From Microtetraspora glauca (GTDB lineage: Bacteria > Actinomycetota > Actinomycetes > Streptosporangiales > Streptosporangiaceae), in assembly GCA_001570385.1 (NCBI GenBank), contig BBYL01000016.1:1-64000 (forward strand): 64,000 bases of DNA, read 5' to 3'. A program made the translations under genes and the position numbers. The notes beneath the pieces are model-generated. The model did no database searches. It saw only the letters and a program-made list of their open reading frames with translations, and was not told the DNA's origin. How positions within the stretch are numbered: position 1 is the stretch's first letter; each line of letters begins with the position of its first letter. This document shows, in pieces, positions 61,476 to 64,000 of the stretch.

Positions 61476-62846
61476 ATGCCAGAGCGCACGGCCAGTATGA
61501 CCGCCCATGACAAGGCGGTCGAGCAGATCAGGGAGTCGTATGCCGCGATTCCCGATGGCGCCGCGCCCCGGCTGGCCAAGGCCACCACGAACCTGTTCCG
61601 CTTCCGCGAGCCGGCCAAGACGGCCAAGCTCTCGGCCCGCGACCTCGACCAGGTGATCGAGGTGGACCCGGAGACCATGACGGCCGAGGTCCAGGGTATG
61701 ACGACGTACGAGAACCTCGTCGACGCCACCCTGCCGTACGGCCTGATGCCGTACGTCGTGCCGCAGCTCAAGACGATCACGCTGGGCGGCGCCGTGACCG
61801 GGCTCGGGATCGAGTCCAGCAGCTTCAGGGACGGCCTGCCGCACGAGTCGGTCGAGGAGTTGGAGGTCCTGACCGGCGACGGCAGGGTCGTCATCGCCCG
61901 CGCCGACAACGAGCACGCCGACCTGTTCCGCTCGTTCCCCAACTCGTACGGCACGCTGGGCTACGCCCTGCGGATCCGGATCAAGCTGGCCCCGGTCAAG
62001 CCGTTCGTCCGGCTGACCCACGTCAGGTTCACCGACGCCGCCAAGTGCATGCTCGCCATGCAGGAGATCTGCCAGAGCGGCGAGCACGACGGTGAGCGGG
62101 TCGACTTCGTCGACGGGACGTACTTCGGACCCGACGAGCTCTACGTCACGGTCGGCACGTTCGCCGACAAGGCGCCCTACGCCTCCGACTACACGGGCAT
62201 GCGGATCTACTACCAGTCGCTGCGCACCCGCACCCGCGACTGGCTCACCATCCGCGACTACCTGTGGCGCTGGGACACCGACTGGTTCTGGTGCTCGCGC
62301 GCGTTCGGCGTGCAGCAGCCGCTGGTCCGCTCGCTCCTGCCGCGCCGCTGGCTCCGCTCCGACGTCTACCGGCGGCTCGTCGGCCTCGACCAGAGGTACG
62401 GCGTGACCGCGCGACTGGACCGCTGGCGGAACAACCCGGTGCAGGAGTCGGTCATCCAGGACGTCGAGGTGCCGATCGAGCGTGGGGCCGAGTTCCTGGA
62501 GTTCTTCCAGGAGCAGGTGGGCATGACGCCCGTCTGGATGTGTCCGCTCAAGGCCACGGGGGAGTGGTCCCTCTACCCCTTGGAGCCGGGGCGGCTCTAT
62601 GTGAACTTCGGGTTCTGGGGAATGGTGCCGCTACCCCGGGGCGCGCACGACGGCCATCACAACCGGTTGATCGAGAACGCCGTGCACGAGTTGGAGGGGC
62701 ACAAGTCCCTCTACTCCACCTCCTTCTACGAGCGGGAGGAGTTCTGGCGGCTGTATAACGGGGACGCCTACTGGCCGGTCAAACGTTCCTACGACCCCGG
62801 TGGGCGGTTGCTCGACCTGTATGAGAAGTGTGTACGGGGAAGGTGA
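61476..62846 (+). CDS. tmsA: FAD-binding oxidoreductase for 10-methyl fatty acid synthesis
   Basis: A 456-residue flavoprotein with an N-terminal PF01565-type FAD domain (VIEVDPETMTAEVQGMTTYENL, TLGGAVTGLGIESSS) and a DHCR24-like C-terminus (MCPLKATGEWSLYPL). Its neighbour, three bases downstream, is a cyclopropane-type methyltransferase. This pair matches TmsA/TmsB (BfaB/BfaA), which methylate oleoyl lipids at C10 and then reduce the methylene to give 10-methylstearate (tuberculostearate). TmsA would do the reduction. ATG 61476 is chosen; 61497 is possible. Confidence 0.85.
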   Translation: MPERTASMTAHDKAVEQIRESYAAIPDGAAPRLAKATTNLFRFREPAKTAKLSARDLDQVIEVDPETMTAEVQGMTTYENLVDATLPYGLMPYVVPQLKTITLGGAVTGLGIESSSFRDGLPHESVEELEVLTGDGRVVIARADNEHADLFRSFPNSYGTLGYALRIRIKLAPVKPFVRLTHVRFTDAAKCMLAMQEICQSGEHDGERVDFVDGTYFGPDELYVTVGTFADKAPYASDYTGMRIYYQSLRTRTRDWLTIRDYLWRWDTDWFWCSRAFGVQQPLVRSLLPRRWLRSDVYRRLVGLDQRYGVTARLDRWRNNPVQESVIQDVEVPIERGAEFLEFFQEQVGMTPVWMCPLKATGEWSLYPLEPGRLYVNFGFWGMVPLPRGAHDGHHNRLIENAVHELEGHKSLYSTSFYEREEFWRLYNGDAYWPVKRSYDPGGRLLDLYEKCVRGR

Positions 62847-62849
62847 TCC

Positions 62850-64000
62850 ATGAAACTCGCCGAGATCTTCGAGAAGATCGTTGGCCCGGACGCGGACGTT
62901 CAGTTCGTCGCATATGACGGGAGCAAGGCGGGTCCCCCCACCGCCGACGTCCGCATCGAAGTGAAGTCGCCCATCGCGGTCGCGTACCTTGCGCAGGCCC
63001 CCGGGGAACTCGGTCTGGCCCGCGCGTACATCTCCGGCCACATCGACGTGCACGGCGACATGTACGAGCTGCTCAACCGGATGTGGTCGCTGACGATCAA
63101 CGACCTCCCCCTCAGCGAGAAGGTCGCGGCGGTGCGCGCCCTCGGCACCAAGCCGCTGCTGATGCGGGTGCCCCCGCCGCCGCAGGAGATGCGACGCAGC
63201 ACGCTGGCCCGGCTCGGCAGCAGGCACGCCAAGCAGCGTGACGCGGAGGCGATCCACCACCACTACGACGTCTCCAACCGGTTCTACGAGTGGGTGCTCG
63301 GCCCCTCCATGGCGTACACCTGCGCGGTCTTCCCGACGGCGGACGCCACGCTGGAGGAGGCGCAGTACACCAAGTTCGACCTGGTGGCCAAGAAGCTCGA
63401 CCTCCAGCCCGGCATGCGGCTGCTCGACATCGGCTGCGGCTGGGGCGGCATGGTCATGCACGCCGCTCGCGAGTACGGCGTGAAGAGCCTCGGTGTCACG
63501 CTCTCCCGGCAGCAGGCCGAGTGGGCGCAGAAGGCGATCGCCGAGGCGGGCCTGTCCGAGCTGGCCGAGGTCCGCTACATGGACTACCGGGACGTCAAGG
63601 AGGGCGGCTTCGACCGGATCAGCTCGATCGGCCTCACCGAGCACATCGGCAAGGACAACCTGCCGGCGTACTTCTCCTTCCTGTACGGCAAGCTCAAGCC
63701 GGGCGGGCGGCTCCTCAACCACTGCATCACCCGGCCGACCGGCACGGAGAAGACGTTCAACAAGGGCGGGTTCATCAACCGCTACGTCTTCCCCGACGGC
63801 GAGCTGGAGTCGGTCGGCCATCTCGTCCGGCAGATGGAGGACAACGGCTTCGAGATCCGCCACGAGGAGAACCTCCGCGAGCACTACGCGCTCACGCTTC
63901 GCGAGTGGTGCGCCAACCTCGACGCCCACTGGGACGAGGCGGTCCGCGAGGTCGGCCGGGGCACCGCCCGGGTGTGGCGGCTCTACATGGCCGGATGCGT
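62850..64000 (+). CDS. tmsB: Fatty acid methyltransferase TmsB/UfaA1-like, 3' end cut
   Basis: 383 codons are visible before the window edge; the frame is open throughout. The SAM motif is LDIGCGWGG at residues 192-200, followed by VTLSRQQAEWAQ and the active-site region IGLTEHIGKDNLPAYF of the cyclopropane fatty acid synthase family. An additional N-terminal domain of about 140 residues (starts KLAEIFEKIVGPDADVQF) fits UfaA1/TmsB. The ATG at 62850 follows GGGGAAGG. With tmsA it should make 10-methyl-branched acids, a chemotaxonomic marker of this family. Confidence 0.9.
   Translation, partial: MKLAEIFEKIVGPDADVQFVAYDGSKAGPPTADVRIEVKSPIAVAYLAQAPGELGLARAYISGHIDVHGDMYELLNRMWSLTINDLPLSEKVAAVRALGTKPLLMRVPPPPQEMRRSTLARLGSRHAKQRDAEAIHHHYDVSNRFYEWVLGPSMAYTCAVFPTADATLEEAQYTKFDLVAKKLDLQPGMRLLDIGCGWGGMVMHAAREYGVKSLGVTLSRQQAEWAQKAIAEAGLSELAEVRYMDYRDVKEGGFDRISSIGLTEHIGKDNLPAYFSFLYGKLKPGGRLLNHCITRPTGTEKTFNKGGFINRYVFPDGELESVGHLVRQMEDNGFEIRHEENLREHYALTLREWCANLDAHWDEAVREVGRGTARVWRLYMAGC

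Noticed and set aside
1..64000. CRISPR array, prophage or secondary-metabolite cluster
   Set aside because: No regularly spaced direct repeats of CRISPR type, no phage structural genes and no PKS/NRPS/RiPP core enzymes are visible.

Overview
The window is a high-GC, gene-dense chromosomal segment of a mycelial actinobacterium. The gene order (folC, ndk, mreBCD-mrdA-rodA, the radical-SAM pair, rne, rplU-rpmA, obgE-proB-proA, nadD-rsfS-phosphatase) is typical of actinobacterial chromosomes. DUF574/PF04672 methyltransferase, DUF2087, DUF6297 and 10-methyl fatty acid genes point towards the Streptosporangiaceae or a close relative. That placement is inferred from family recall; no search was run. 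I see no rRNA, CRISPR array, prophage or intact insertion sequence.

Layout. 1-1152: a non-coding stretch holding a large inverted repeat (arms of at least 136 bp) around an 18-bp minisatellite. 1153-4931: folC, DUF4233, an MFS-like membrane protein and ndk, closed by a terminator. 5127-10978: the elongation/sporulation wall module mreB-mreC-mreD-mrdA-rodA. 11040-17510: a B12-type radical SAM protein with its DUF2344 partner, ribonuclease E/G, and ribosomal proteins L21 and L27. 17625-21383: obgE, proB, proA. 21440-27793: a LuxR-type regulator, DoxX, a serine/threonine kinase, an M48 protease, nadD, rsfS, a phosphoglycerate-mutase-like phosphatase and the first tRNA-Ala.

27903-48000 is more accessory: small membrane proteins, a SRPBCC protein, a CynX/NimT transporter with a palindromic operator, a methyltransferase, a dienelactone hydrolase, and an EamA transporter behind a strongly structured leader. 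An ECF41/SigJ-type sigma factor follows, translationally coupled to an FAD oxidoreductase and an SMP-30 hydrolase and preceded by an exact ECF41 promoter. Two more identical-anticodon tRNA-Ala genes flank a polysaccharide deacetylase and a VWA lipoprotein. Then come an ABC exporter, a GlxA regulator divergent from an MFS gene, and a PTH2-like protein.

47868-64000: a CASTOR/POLLUX-type channel, Maf, EI24, DUF4192, an ATP-dependent DNA ligase (LigB type), a GT39 mannosyltransferase-like enzyme, an FKBP, GuaB1, nitroreductase, alpha-methylacyl-CoA racemase, and a tmsA-tmsB pair for 10-methyl-branched (tuberculostearic-type) fatty acids. tmsB runs off the right edge.

The observations I rate highest are the three-way-junction leader that would mask the ribosome binding site of the EamA gene, the self-contained ECF41 operon with a near-leaderless promoter, and the three dispersed tRNA-Ala(GGC) copies, two of which share an almost identical promoter.
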